From Fructilactobacillus hinvesii (GTDB taxonomy: Bacteria > Bacillota > Bacilli > Lactobacillales > Lactobacillaceae), in contig NZ_CP097118.1 of assembly GCF_024029435.1 (NCBI RefSeq), positions 682,001-746,000 of the forward strand: 64,000 nucleotides of DNA, written 5' to 3'. The notes under the pieces are model-generated. The model saw nothing but the letters and a program-made list of their open reading frames with translations. It was not told where the DNA came from and did no database searches. The translations under genes and the position numbers were made by a program. Shown one piece after another: positions 32,682 through 39,935 of the stretch (within the stretch, counting starts at the first letter, position 1; every line of letters begins with the position of its first letter).

Positions 32682-33725
32682 TTATTGGTAATTAATTTGA
32701 AAATCTTTAGCGGTTTGCAAATGCAACTTATTGGTAAAGAGGTAACGACTGAGAAAGGCCAAAGCAACTGGTAACACGATAAAGAGCAGCAAGCTAATGA
32801 TGATGGTACTACTAGTGTGATGCGGATGGGCTGACAGGTTAGCAAGTGGTCCCACTAACCCGGAAAGACCAAAACCGGCACTTACCGGGGTTCCCTTGAC
32901 GTTGAAAAGGGCGCCCAGGCTACCAACAATCGCAGCGTTAATGATGGAAGGAATAAATAATTTTGGTTTCTTTAAAACGTTAGCCATTTGAATTTTGGGC
33001 GTCCCGACGAAGTGTGAGATGGTGGTTCCGAGCGAATTAACCGAAGCGCCTGCAATGGCCACTGTAAATGCCGCTGCAGTAATTCCCAAGTTTGCTGATC
33101 CAGCTGCAATGCCGGAAATTCCGATGGCAGTTGCAATTCCGACCGAACTAATTGGAGAAAGCACCAGAATCGCAAAGCAAATTCCTATTACCGCTCCCAT
33201 TAGTAACGGTTGTAAGCCCGTGAACTGCATGATCAGTTTGCCAATTGCCTTGGTAAAGGCGGTGACAGGTCCTAGCGTGAGCAAACCAATCCCCCCACCA
33301 ATTAGCAGGGTTAAAGTCGGTAAAAGTAAAATCGTGTAACCGTGCAGGTGTTTGCCCACCAAGATAATCAAAGCGTAGGCCACCGCAATGGTAATCCCAA
33401 TGTTGAGCACGTTGCCGCTTCCGGTTACTGCAATTTGTCCTTGATTAAAATGGGCGTTTCCAGCACCGACCGCTGCGGCCAGGGCGAGACAAGTGGTCTG
33501 AATCGGGGTGAACTTGGCCAGCATCCCTACACAAACGGCACTGGTGGCTGGAAGCAACATCGCAGCGATACTGGTCATGGCGAGAATGATACCTAGTAAC
33601 GGGAACTGAGTTACAAACGGTTTGATGATGGCGTTCAGAATGGCTCCTGGAACGAGCGCTACGATTAAGCCAATCGAGATCCCGTTTAAAATATTGTTAG
33701 TAGCAGTTTTGATGGAATTAGGCAT
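32682..33725 (-). CDS. EIIC_2-type (PF13303-like) integral membrane protein
   Basis: A 347 aa polytopic protein with about 8-10 helices, Gly-rich. It resembles the PTS_EIIC_2 family (ILNGISIGLIVALVPGAILN, AAAVGAGNAHFNQGQIAVTGSGNV, GTTISHFVGTPKIQMANV). No EIIA, EIIB or ptsI is nearby, so phosphotransferase function is unproven. Sharing an aromatic-residue leader and a transcript with an aminotransferase suggests it moves an aromatic amino acid or its oxo/hydroxy acid (inference). The start ATG 33725 has AAAGGA upstream. Confidence 0.75.
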   Translation of the reverse strand: MPNSIKTATNNILNGISIGLIVALVPGAILNAIIKPFVTQFPLLGIILAMTSIAAMLLPATSAVCVGMLAKFTPIQTTCLALAAAVGAGNAHFNQGQIAVTGSGNVLNIGITIAVAYALIILVGKHLHGYTILLLPTLTLLIGGGIGLLTLGPVTAFTKAIGKLIMQFTGLQPLLMGAVIGICFAILVLSPISSVGIATAIGISGIAAGSANLGITAAAFTVAIAGASVNSLGTTISHFVGTPKIQMANVLKKPKLFIPSIINAAIVGSLGALFNVKGTPVSAGFGLSGLVGPLANLSAHPHHTSSTIIISLLLFIVLPVALAFLSRYLFTNKLHLQTAKDFQINYQ

Positions 33726-33758
33726 AAGCTGTCCTTTCTAAATTAAACAATGATAAAC

Positions 33759-33860
33759 AAAAAGCCTAGTTAGAACCGTGATTCTAACTAGGCTAGTTGT
33801 ACAGAAAATTCAAATTCAATCGAACTGCCTAGTTAAAATCATTTCAGATCTAACTAGGCA
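33759..33860 (-). promoter_or_regulatory. Aromatic attenuator: competing hairpins and terminator
   Basis: Read on the minus strand. Segment 1, AGATCTAA (complement of 33878-33885, inside the leader ORF end), pairs with segment 2 (33846-33859). The 2:3 hairpin is a perfect 10 bp stem (33851-33860 with 33826-33835). Segment 3 (33827-33835) can pair 9 bp with segment 4 (33785-33793). The terminator 4:5 is a perfect 13 bp stem (33782-33794 with 33763-33775) followed by T5. The repeated CCTAGTTAG words make the alternatives nearly isoenergetic, as expected of an attenuator. Confidence 0.85.
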
Positions 33861-33873
33861 ACCAAAAATTACC

Positions 33874-33945
33874 TTACTTAGATCTGCGCGGATTCCAAGT
33901 AAAGTAAAAATAGAAACTAGGTTGGTGCGTCAACTGACTGGTCAT
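33874..33945 (-). CDS. Aromatic leader peptide (23 aa)
   Basis: ATG at 33945 follows AGAAAGGAAAG. The peptide contains PSFYFYFTWNP: three Phe, two Tyr and one Trp in seven residues, then RRSK and TAA (33874-33876). The aromatic run lies upstream of segment 1 of the attenuator, so a ribosome stalled there would leave segment 1 free. It is the sensor for the aminotransferase/EIIC_2 operon. Confidence 0.85.
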   Translation of the reverse strand: MTSQLTHQPSFYFYFTWNPRRSK

Positions 33946-33978
33946 TTGAACTTTCCTTTCTAAAATTAAATTGGTTTA

Positions 33979-34007
33979 ATTAAACAATGATTAAGAATGA
34001 TTGTCAA
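33979..34007 (-). promoter_or_regulatory. Promoter of the aromatic leader transcript
   Basis: On the minus strand TTGACA (complement of 34002-34007), 17 bp, and TTTAAT (complement of 33979-33984). It lies directly after the preceding dehydrogenase stop and about 30 bp before the leader ATG. Confidence 0.8.
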
Positions 34008-34015
34008 GGGAAATT

Positions 34016-35017
34016 TTAAATTACGGCGTTTGGACAAGTTCCGGTGGCAATTGTGGTCGCAAAATTTTGGTAACTAATCGTAATCATGTCGGTTAGTGCG
34101 GGCTCGGTGAACGAACCCACGTGTGGGGTAATAATGACGTTCGGGAATTGCTGCATTAGGGTTAGTAGTTCAGCATTCGGCAGTTGATCTAAACTAGCGA
34201 AATCTTTTCCGATGATTTGGGATTCAGCAACAATGACGTCAGCCCCATAGCCACCGATGGTTTGCGCTGCTAAAGCTTGATTAACTGCCGGTAAGTTGAC
34301 GACCTGCGAACGTGCCGTGTTAATTAAAATGGCATCAGACTTCATTTCCCGTAGTTCAGCTTGGTCAATTAAATGCTCCGTTTTCCCGGGAATAAACGGA
34401 ACGTGGAGCGAGACAATGTCAGCTTCATTCAGTAACTCAGGTAAGCTGACTAGGTCGATCCCATTTTTATGGTGGGGATCGGCAGAATTAGGATCGTACC
34501 CGATAACCGTGGCCCCGAGACCAGCATAAAGTTCTCCTTCTGCAGCTCCAATTCGGCCACAACCGATGATTCCCACTGTAGAACTATGAATTTCTTTACT
34601 AAAATATTGATCTAATACCCGAAAGTTGCCGGTGTGGGTGTTGGTAATTTCCGCAGCGACCTTTCGAAATAAGGACATGCCCAACGTTAAGGCTAGTTCA
34701 GCCACCGCATAGGGAGAGTAACTGGGAACCCGAGCAACCTTTAATCCTAGTTCTTTTGCCGCATCTAAATCGAGATGATCAACGCCGACAGTTCGGGTAA
34801 AGACGTATTCAATGCCCCATGCTTTAAATTTTTCCAGATTCGTTCGATCACCTAAACAATTTCCCCGCAGGAGTACGCCGGTTGAACCCTTGGCAACGTT
34901 AGCATTGTCGTGGTCTAAAAGTTCCGGCACCAAGTTTAATTCGTAATGTTCGGTATTTAATTTCTTAAAGTAAGGAACCTCAATGGGACGAACTCCGTAT
35001 GCAGTAATTTTAACCAT
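34016..35017 (-). CDS. D-2-hydroxyacid dehydrogenase (D-LDH family)
   Basis: A 333 aa NAD-dependent 2-oxoacid reductase. YVFTRTVGVDHLDLDAAKELGL, the Rossmann motif GIIGCGRIG, the catalytic Arg in NTARSQVVN, the Glu in ADVIVAESQ and the His in TPHVGSFTEPAL are all present. Members reduce pyruvate, branched or aromatic oxoacids. Its neighbour on the left is the aromatic aminotransferase operon and on the right, 14 bp upstream, an AEC carrier. Phenylpyruvate or a related oxoacid is a reasonable but unproven substrate. Confidence 0.9.
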   Translation of the reverse strand: MVKITAYGVRPIEVPYFKKLNTEHYELNLVPELLDHDNANVAKGSTGVLLRGNCLGDRTNLEKFKAWGIEYVFTRTVGVDHLDLDAAKELGLKVARVPSYSPYAVAELALTLGMSLFRKVAAEITNTHTGNFRVLDQYFSKEIHSSTVGIIGCGRIGAAEGELYAGLGATVIGYDPNSADPHHKNGIDLVSLPELLNEADIVSLHVPFIPGKTEHLIDQAELREMKSDAILINTARSQVVNLPAVNQALAAQTIGGYGADVIVAESQIIGKDFASLDQLPNAELLTLMQQFPNVIITPHVGSFTEPALTDMITISYQNFATTIATGTCPNAVI

Positions 35018-35031
35018 GGTAAATTTCCTTT

Positions 35032-36111
35032 CTATTTCAAGATCCCGGTACTATTAATAACCTGCAGGAGGGCAATCCAGATTGGCATCATGATAACGGC
35101 GAGAACCGTCGAAATCAGAGAAGCATTGGAAGCTAAGACCGCGTTCCGATTAAAACTAATTGCATAGGCGGAAGCAACCGTTGCCGTGGGCGTTGCCATC
35201 ATGATTACCATTGTTGCAATTGCAACAAAGCTCATTGGAAGCACTCCTAGTGCGGAAAGGCCACCGGCTAAAATTAAGGTAACCAAGGGTACCAAAATTA
35301 CCTTATTAAAACCGTAGTACCAAGAAATTTTACTTCCAGCTGCTTGCTTAAAGGAAAGCGATCCAAGGGTCACACCAATTGAGAGCCATGCTAGTGGTGA
35401 GGCAAGTTGAGCTAGATAATTAAGCGGAGTCCATAACCATAATGCCGTTTGATCAATTCGGAAAAAGGCCACTGAATGAGTTCCAGCACTTTGATCAATG
35501 ACCCCTTTCACAAAGGTCGGAACCGTCACGTGGGGAACGTAATCCTGGATTAGCCACAGGACTAAACCTAGAAAAGTGGCAATGACAACGGGATTTAATA
35601 ACATCTTTTTGACGTTTTTTAATTCCATTTTGAGCCCCGACATCTTGATGTATGCATACGAATACAGGAAAACGCGGTAACCGATGTTAAAGATGGAACT
35701 GTACATAATTCCCTTTGGTCCTAAGACGGCTCCGACAATTGGGATTCCAAAAAATGTGGTAGAACCAAACGTTGTTAAAATGCTCATTACGTCCCGTTCT
35801 GACTTAGGTAATTTAATGTATAAGAAGGGGGACACGATGAGAAAAATGATGATGATTAAGAATCCCCAGATTAGGACGCTCATACCCTCCGACAGTGTTT
35901 TTCCATCGATTGGAGCCATAAAAGAATTGAGTGCTAAGGCGGGAATCGCGACGGTCAAAGTTACCTTGGCAAGTGTTTTGCCAAATTGTTCGGAAAAAAT
36001 GTTGTGTTTTCGCAGGAAAAAACCGAGCAAAATAATAAAAATGGTTGATGTAATGGCACTAACGATGCTGGGATTAGTTAGTGTTTTCACGAATGCAGCA
36101 GTAATACTCAT
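35032..36111 (-). CDS. AEC-family (auxin efflux carrier type) transporter
   Basis: A 359 aa protein with about ten helices of the AEC/malate-permease type (FIILLGFFLRKHNIF, KVTLTVAIPALALNSFM, TTFGSTTFFGIPIVGAVLGPKG, ATPTATVASAYAISFNRNAVLAS). These carriers move organic anions such as malate, lactate or other hydroxyacids. It starts at ATG 36111 behind CGGAGG and sits 14 bp before the D-2-hydroxyacid dehydrogenase, so it may export the hydroxyacid made by that enzyme. Confidence 0.87.
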   Translation of the reverse strand: MSITAAFVKTLTNPSIVSAITSTIFIILLGFFLRKHNIFSEQFGKTLAKVTLTVAIPALALNSFMAPIDGKTLSEGMSVLIWGFLIIIIFLIVSPFLYIKLPKSERDVMSILTTFGSTTFFGIPIVGAVLGPKGIMYSSIFNIGYRVFLYSYAYIKMSGLKMELKNVKKMLLNPVVIATFLGLVLWLIQDYVPHVTVPTFVKGVIDQSAGTHSVAFFRIDQTALWLWTPLNYLAQLASPLAWLSIGVTLGSLSFKQAAGSKISWYYGFNKVILVPLVTLILAGGLSALGVLPMSFVAIATMVIMMATPTATVASAYAISFNRNAVLASNASLISTVLAVIMMPIWIALLQVINSTGILK

Positions 36112-36231
36112 ATGATCCTCCGTATCTATTTTAAAAGTATTCTCATTCTGCCAGATGACATTAGACGATTTTTATTCTAGCATGAAGTGATGATGATTGT
36201 GAATCTATTTTCAAATTTTGTGGTAAAAATT

Positions 36232-36268
36232 AAAAAGCACTCCTTGTTATCAAACGAGGAATGCTTTT
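36232..36268 (-). terminator. Terminator of the zinc-ribbon gene
   Basis: AAAAAGCACTCCT and AGGAATGCTTTT form a hairpin with one mismatch in the stem; on the minus strand it ends in T5. It lies just beyond the stop at 36295. Confidence 0.75.
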
Positions 36269-36294
36269 AATTTGCAATCTAGTTTAGTTAGTAA

Positions 36295-37158
36295 TTATTG
36301 ATCACGACTGTTCAACGATACGTTTCCCTTGTCGACTTGTAAAATTGGTTGCCCGGTATCATCGCGCATCACTTTGATGTTGGAATAATCATCGTTACCA
36401 GTGGAATTCTTGCTAATTTCCTGCGAAATGGTTTGTAATCCTTTTACCATTGCATTCCATACTTGTGGAGATCCGGTCTCAGCACTTTTAACCACTGGAG
36501 AAGAGGCTGGGAGGTTCACGTTAACCGTTTGCGCATTCGGATCCCATTTGACGCTTGATCCGGAACTATCAGGGATTTTGTCAACCACTTTTTGAACGTC
36601 TTGGGCAGCATCTTGACCAGATTCATACTTATTATTTTGGGTAAACGACTTCACAATTTCGACGATGTTATTTTGTGGTTTGCTTTGTTTAGCTTGAGAT
36701 TTATTGGCATCATTTTTGGCAGTCTGTTCCTGGTTAGCTTGGTTTTGGTTCGATTGGATTTGGCTGTTGTGATAGTTCTGGTAGGTAAAGAACGCAATGA
36801 TGGCTAACAAGATGACCACTAGCAACACAATGACATTGCGCCAGAAGTGGGACTTGTGTTGGCGCGGATGGTTAGACTGGTTGGTCTGATCTTGCGCCGT
36901 CTTTGCCGGTTGCCCAGTTGATTGTTGATGATTGTTATTTTGACTTCTCGTCTGGGGTTCATCACAGTACGGACAATAGGAAACTCCGTCGGGAATTACG
37001 TTTTTGCACCGAGGACACTGGTGGGTGCTTACGTCACTTCGATTGAGGTAGGTCGGTTCGAGGCTAGGCTGCTTGGTATTACAGTACGGGCAATATTGCG
37101 CAGTTTGCGGGATCTCTTTTCCACAGTTAGTACAGAATTTTGTGTTTTCTGAGTTCAT
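36295..37158 (-). CDS. Double zinc-ribbon membrane protein
   Basis: A 287 aa protein. Two N-terminal zinc ribbons are visible (FCTNCGKEIPQTAQYCPYC, residues 8-26; CPRCKNVIPDGVSYCPYC, 48-65), then a polar linker rich in Asn and Gln, one transmembrane helix (about 107-127) and an outside domain of about 120 aa (EIVKSFTQNNKYESGQDAAQDVQKVVDKI). This architecture is common in lactobacilli, but the function is unknown. Monocistronic with its own terminator. Confidence 0.8.
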   Translation of the reverse strand: MNSENTKFCTNCGKEIPQTAQYCPYCNTKQPSLEPTYLNRSDVSTHQCPRCKNVIPDGVSYCPYCDEPQTRSQNNNHQQSTGQPAKTAQDQTNQSNHPRQHKSHFWRNVIVLLVVILLAIIAFFTYQNYHNSQIQSNQNQANQEQTAKNDANKSQAKQSKPQNNIVEIVKSFTQNNKYESGQDAAQDVQKVVDKIPDSSGSSVKWDPNAQTVNVNLPASSPVVKSAETGSPQVWNAMVKGLQTISQEISKNSTGNDDYSNIKVMRDDTGQPILQVDKGNVSLNSRDQ

Positions 37159-37230
37159 GGTAATTCTCCTTTAGGTGTTTGCTTTTATTTTATCATACTA
37201 AGCATATTCACAAAATTAACAATAAAATGC

Positions 37231-37259
37231 TTGAAATTAGCAATGAAAACGCATACAAT
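37231..37259 (+). promoter_or_regulatory. gntP promoter with cre site
   Basis: TTGAAA (37231-37236), 17 bp and TACAAT (37254-37259). TGAAAACGCATACA at 37244-37257 matches the CcpA cre consensus in all but one position and overlaps the -10, so glucose repression through CcpA/HPr is likely. Confidence 0.75.
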
Positions 37260-37312
37260 AATGAATGTGCTAAAAATGGTACCGATTAAAAGAAAGAGAA
37301 GAGGAACTAAAG

Positions 37313-38668
37313 ATGATGCCGTTTGTAGTTTTGATTTTAGGAATCATATTGTTGCTATTTTTAATCATCAAACTCAAACTGAATACGTTTGTGTCGTTAA
37401 TTGTAGTAGCAATCTTAGTGGCATTGGGACTGGGAATGAATCCAGCTTCCATTGCTAATACCATTAAATTGGGAATTGGAAACACGCTGGGAGAACTAGC
37501 GGTCGTCTTCGGGTTTGGAGCCATGATTGGACGATTGGTTTCTGACTCTGGTGGTTCGTACCGAATCGCGCAAACTTTAATCCAAAAGTTTGGGAAGAAA
37601 CGGTTACAATTAGCCATCGTGGTGGCTTCCTTCATTATTGGGATGTCATTGTTCTTTGAAGTAGGACTGGTATTGTTAACTCCAATCGTGTTCGCAGTTG
37701 CTTTGGAAGCTGACGTTCCGTTCCTATACTTAGGAATTCCAATGGCGGCCGCTTTATCAGCTACCCAGGGATTCTTGCCACCGCAACCAGCCCCAACGGC
37801 CGTTGCTACGGCACTGGGAGCAAACATTGGTCAAGTGCTGTTATTTGGGATTATCGTTGCGATTCCGTGTGTAATCGTGGCAGGTCCATTATGGACGAAG
37901 GTGGTACGGCGCTTCTTCCCGGATGCTTTCGTAGTGAAAAAGAGTCTTCCAGCCTTTGGTGAAGTGAAGGAATACGATTTGAAGGATACCCCTAGTTTTG
38001 GGTTATCAGCTTTAACTTCCTTACTGCCAGCTATTTTTATGGCTGTGAACACTGTTTACCAATTAGCAGTTCACGGTGGAAAAGAAATTAAAAACCCACA
38101 TGGTTTTGATGCCGTTGTTTCCATGTTAGGAAACCCAATGATTGCCATGGTAATCGCCTTACTCTTCGCCATCTGGTCCATGGGCTTCCATCGTGGTCGG
38201 GATATGAAACAAATCTCTAACAGTATCGTTGAAGCCGTGAAGTCCATTGCTATGCTTCTGCTGGTAATTGCCGGTGGAGGAGCCTTCAAACAGGTCTTAA
38301 TTGATGGTGGAGTGGGAGATGCCGTTAAGGGCTTGATGATGCACTCCAGCCTTTCTCCAATCCTCTTAGGTTGGTTAGTAGCTGTAATTCTGCGGGTCTC
38401 ACTTGGATCAGCTACGGTGGCCGGGATGACGGCTGCCGGACTGGTAACTCCATTGATGGCTTCCTTAAACGTGAACCCCGTTATGATGGCATTGGCTATC
38501 GGGGCTGGTTCATTAGCTGCTTCCCACGTGAATGATGCTGGATTCTGGATGTTCAAAGAATACTTTGACTTGGACATCAAACAAACGTTAGGAATCTGGA
38601 CGACGTTGGAAACCGTAATTTCGGTGACTGGGTTGATTGTGGTATTACTACTCAACTTGGTTGTGTAA
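37313..38668 (+). CDS. gntP: Gluconate:H+ symporter (GntP family)
   Basis: A 451 aa permease with about 12 helices: FVVLILGIILLLFLIIKLKLNTF, GFGAMIGRLVSDSGGSYRIAQTL, GMSLFFEVGLVLLTPIVFAVA, LPPQPAPTAVATALG, AGSLAASHVNDAGFWMFKEYF. These are strong GntP-family signatures. The ATG at 37313 (or 37316) is preceded by GAGG. It imports gluconate for the kinase encoded at 16503-18056, which is not linked. A cre site overlaps the promoter. Confidence 0.93.
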   Translation: MMPFVVLILGIILLLFLIIKLKLNTFVSLIVVAILVALGLGMNPASIANTIKLGIGNTLGELAVVFGFGAMIGRLVSDSGGSYRIAQTLIQKFGKKRLQLAIVVASFIIGMSLFFEVGLVLLTPIVFAVALEADVPFLYLGIPMAAALSATQGFLPPQPAPTAVATALGANIGQVLLFGIIVAIPCVIVAGPLWTKVVRRFFPDAFVVKKSLPAFGEVKEYDLKDTPSFGLSALTSLLPAIFMAVNTVYQLAVHGGKEIKNPHGFDAVVSMLGNPMIAMVIALLFAIWSMGFHRGRDMKQISNSIVEAVKSIAMLLLVIAGGGAFKQVLIDGGVGDAVKGLMMHSSLSPILLGWLVAVILRVSLGSATVAGMTAAGLVTPLMASLNVNPVMMALAIGAGSLAASHVNDAGFWMFKEYFDLDIKQTLGIWTTLETVISVTGLIVVLLLNLVV

Positions 38669-38681
38669 AAATTAAATTAGT

Positions 38682-38716
38682 AAAAAAGCAATTCGCATTA
38701 GCGGATTGCTTTTTTG
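38682..38716 (+). terminator. Terminator of gntP
   Basis: AAAAAAGCAATTCGC and GCGGATTGCTTTTTT form a 15 bp stem (one wobble) around ATTA. Confidence 0.9.
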
Positions 38717-38900
38717 TTTGTTTAACGAGAATTGGTTAGGTAAAAACGTTGCGAAAAGATGAGAAAACTGACGATCATTGGAAAAAGGCTATCTTTTTAC
38801 TAGTAATTTTGCTATGCTGTGACTTAATTATGAATTAGTTGTAATTACTAGGACAATTATTGCAGCAAAATCCGAATGAAATTTAAAGAGGTGACCTCTG

Positions 38901-38936
38901 ATGGTGAAGAAAAGAATCCCATTAAAATGGGACTAA
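38901..38936 (+). CDS. Leader peptide of the ABC exporter (11 aa)
   Basis: ATG 38901 follows AGAGGTGA. MVKKRIPLKWD is a short, basic peptide whose last codons lie inside two mutually exclusive hairpins. It shows no enrichment in one amino acid, so it is more like the leader peptides of antibiotic-inducible resistance genes, where drug-stalled ribosomes change RNA folding. Confidence 0.7.
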   Translation: MVKKRIPLKWD

Positions 38937-38966
38937 AAATTTAACGCACGGCAAAGTCCCATTTTT
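38917..38966 (+). promoter_or_regulatory. Attenuator of the ABC exporter
   Basis: TCCCATT (38917-38923) pairs with AATGGGA (38926-38932). The same AAAATGGGACT (38924-38934) alternatively pairs over 11 bp with AGTCCCATTTT (38955-38965), followed by Ts, as a terminator. The two cannot coexist. The leader ORF covers the switching region. The 38969-39017 remainder holds only the SD of the ATPase gene. Confidence 0.75.
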
Positions 38967-39017
38967 AAATCAAATTAGAAGCGGAAGTTAATTGGTTTAA
39001 TTAAAAGGGGAATTTAG

Positions 39018-39935
39018 ATGCCTAAAATTGAATTACATGCACCACAGCTTGGATATCGTGACGAACATAAAGTGGTTTTGCGTGATGCCGACCTAACTTT
39101 GACGGGCGGTAACGTATATGCCCTCGTGGGATCAAACGGAGCAGGGAAGTCAACGTTATTGAAGACTTTAATTGGAGTGTTGCAACCATTGACGGGGACG
39201 GTCTGCGTTACCGTTCCTGATTCACAACGCCCGGCTTTTGGCCAAATTGGGTTTTGTCCGCAGTTTCCGTTGGTAGATTGGTATACGCGGGTCTATGATA
39301 ACGTCCGCTTAGGACCATTGTTGGCCGGCCAATCTTGGAAAACTAGTCGCCAAAATGTAGCGCGGAGTTTACGGTTACTTGGAATTGAAAAATTACAAAA
39401 GGCAGCAATGGATCATATTTCTGGTGGACAACAGCAGCGGGTGCAACTAGCGCGGGAATTAGCCAAACGACCCGAAATTTATCTTTTGGACGAACCGACT
39501 ACTGGTCTAGACGTTGAAACAATTGAACGGCTTTTTACCTACTTACAACAGCAAGCACAAGCCGGAGCGTTAGTTTTAATTGCTAGTCATGATTTAACCA
39601 GCGTGGAAGCGTACGCCAACCAGTTGATTTTTTTAGACCAAGGAGTGGTTCAATATCAAGGTTCTGTGGCTGGGTTCGTTCAGAACGATTTGATAGAACC
39701 GAGTGTACACGTAACAATTTGTGGAAATAGCCAGCAATTGGCGGACTTAAATAAGTTTTTATCCAGAACGGTTACAGCGGATGGAAGTTTTCGGATTCCC
39801 CAACGGCAACTGGAGCAGGTATTATCATTTTTAACAAAGCATCAGTTGCGGATTGTCAAGTTGGAAGCCATTCACCCGAGCCTTCGGACTCGTTACTTAC
39901 AGTTGAAACGAGGGGAGGCTACCCATGAATCCTAG
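39018..39935 (+). CDS. ABC transporter ATPase (exporter type)
   Basis: A 305 aa ATP-binding subunit. Walker A GSNGAGKST, Q loop FCPQFPLVDWYTRVYDNV, signature SGGQQQRV, Walker B YLLDEPTTGLD and the His switch ASHD. The C-terminal 90 residues are an extra domain often seen in drug-export ATPases (DrrA/CcmA type). It overlaps the permease gene by 11 bp. Control by a short leader peptide/attenuator upstream suggests induction by a ribosome-acting compound. Confidence 0.92.
   Translation: MPKIELHAPQLGYRDEHKVVLRDADLTLTGGNVYALVGSNGAGKSTLLKTLIGVLQPLTGTVCVTVPDSQRPAFGQIGFCPQFPLVDWYTRVYDNVRLGPLLAGQSWKTSRQNVARSLRLLGIEKLQKAAMDHISGGQQQRVQLARELAKRPEIYLLDEPTTGLDVETIERLFTYLQQQAQAGALVLIASHDLTSVEAYANQLIFLDQGVVQYQGSVAGFVQNDLIEPSVHVTICGNSQQLADLNKFLSRTVTADGSFRIPQRQLEQVLSFLTKHQLRIVKLEAIHPSLRTRYLQLKRGEATHES

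Noticed and set aside
37270-38655. Long minus-strand frames opposite gntP
   Set aside because: The plus-strand gene has clear permease helices and motifs; the opposite frames are Ser/Thr/Pro/Asn-rich shadows, typical of the antisense of a membrane protein gene.
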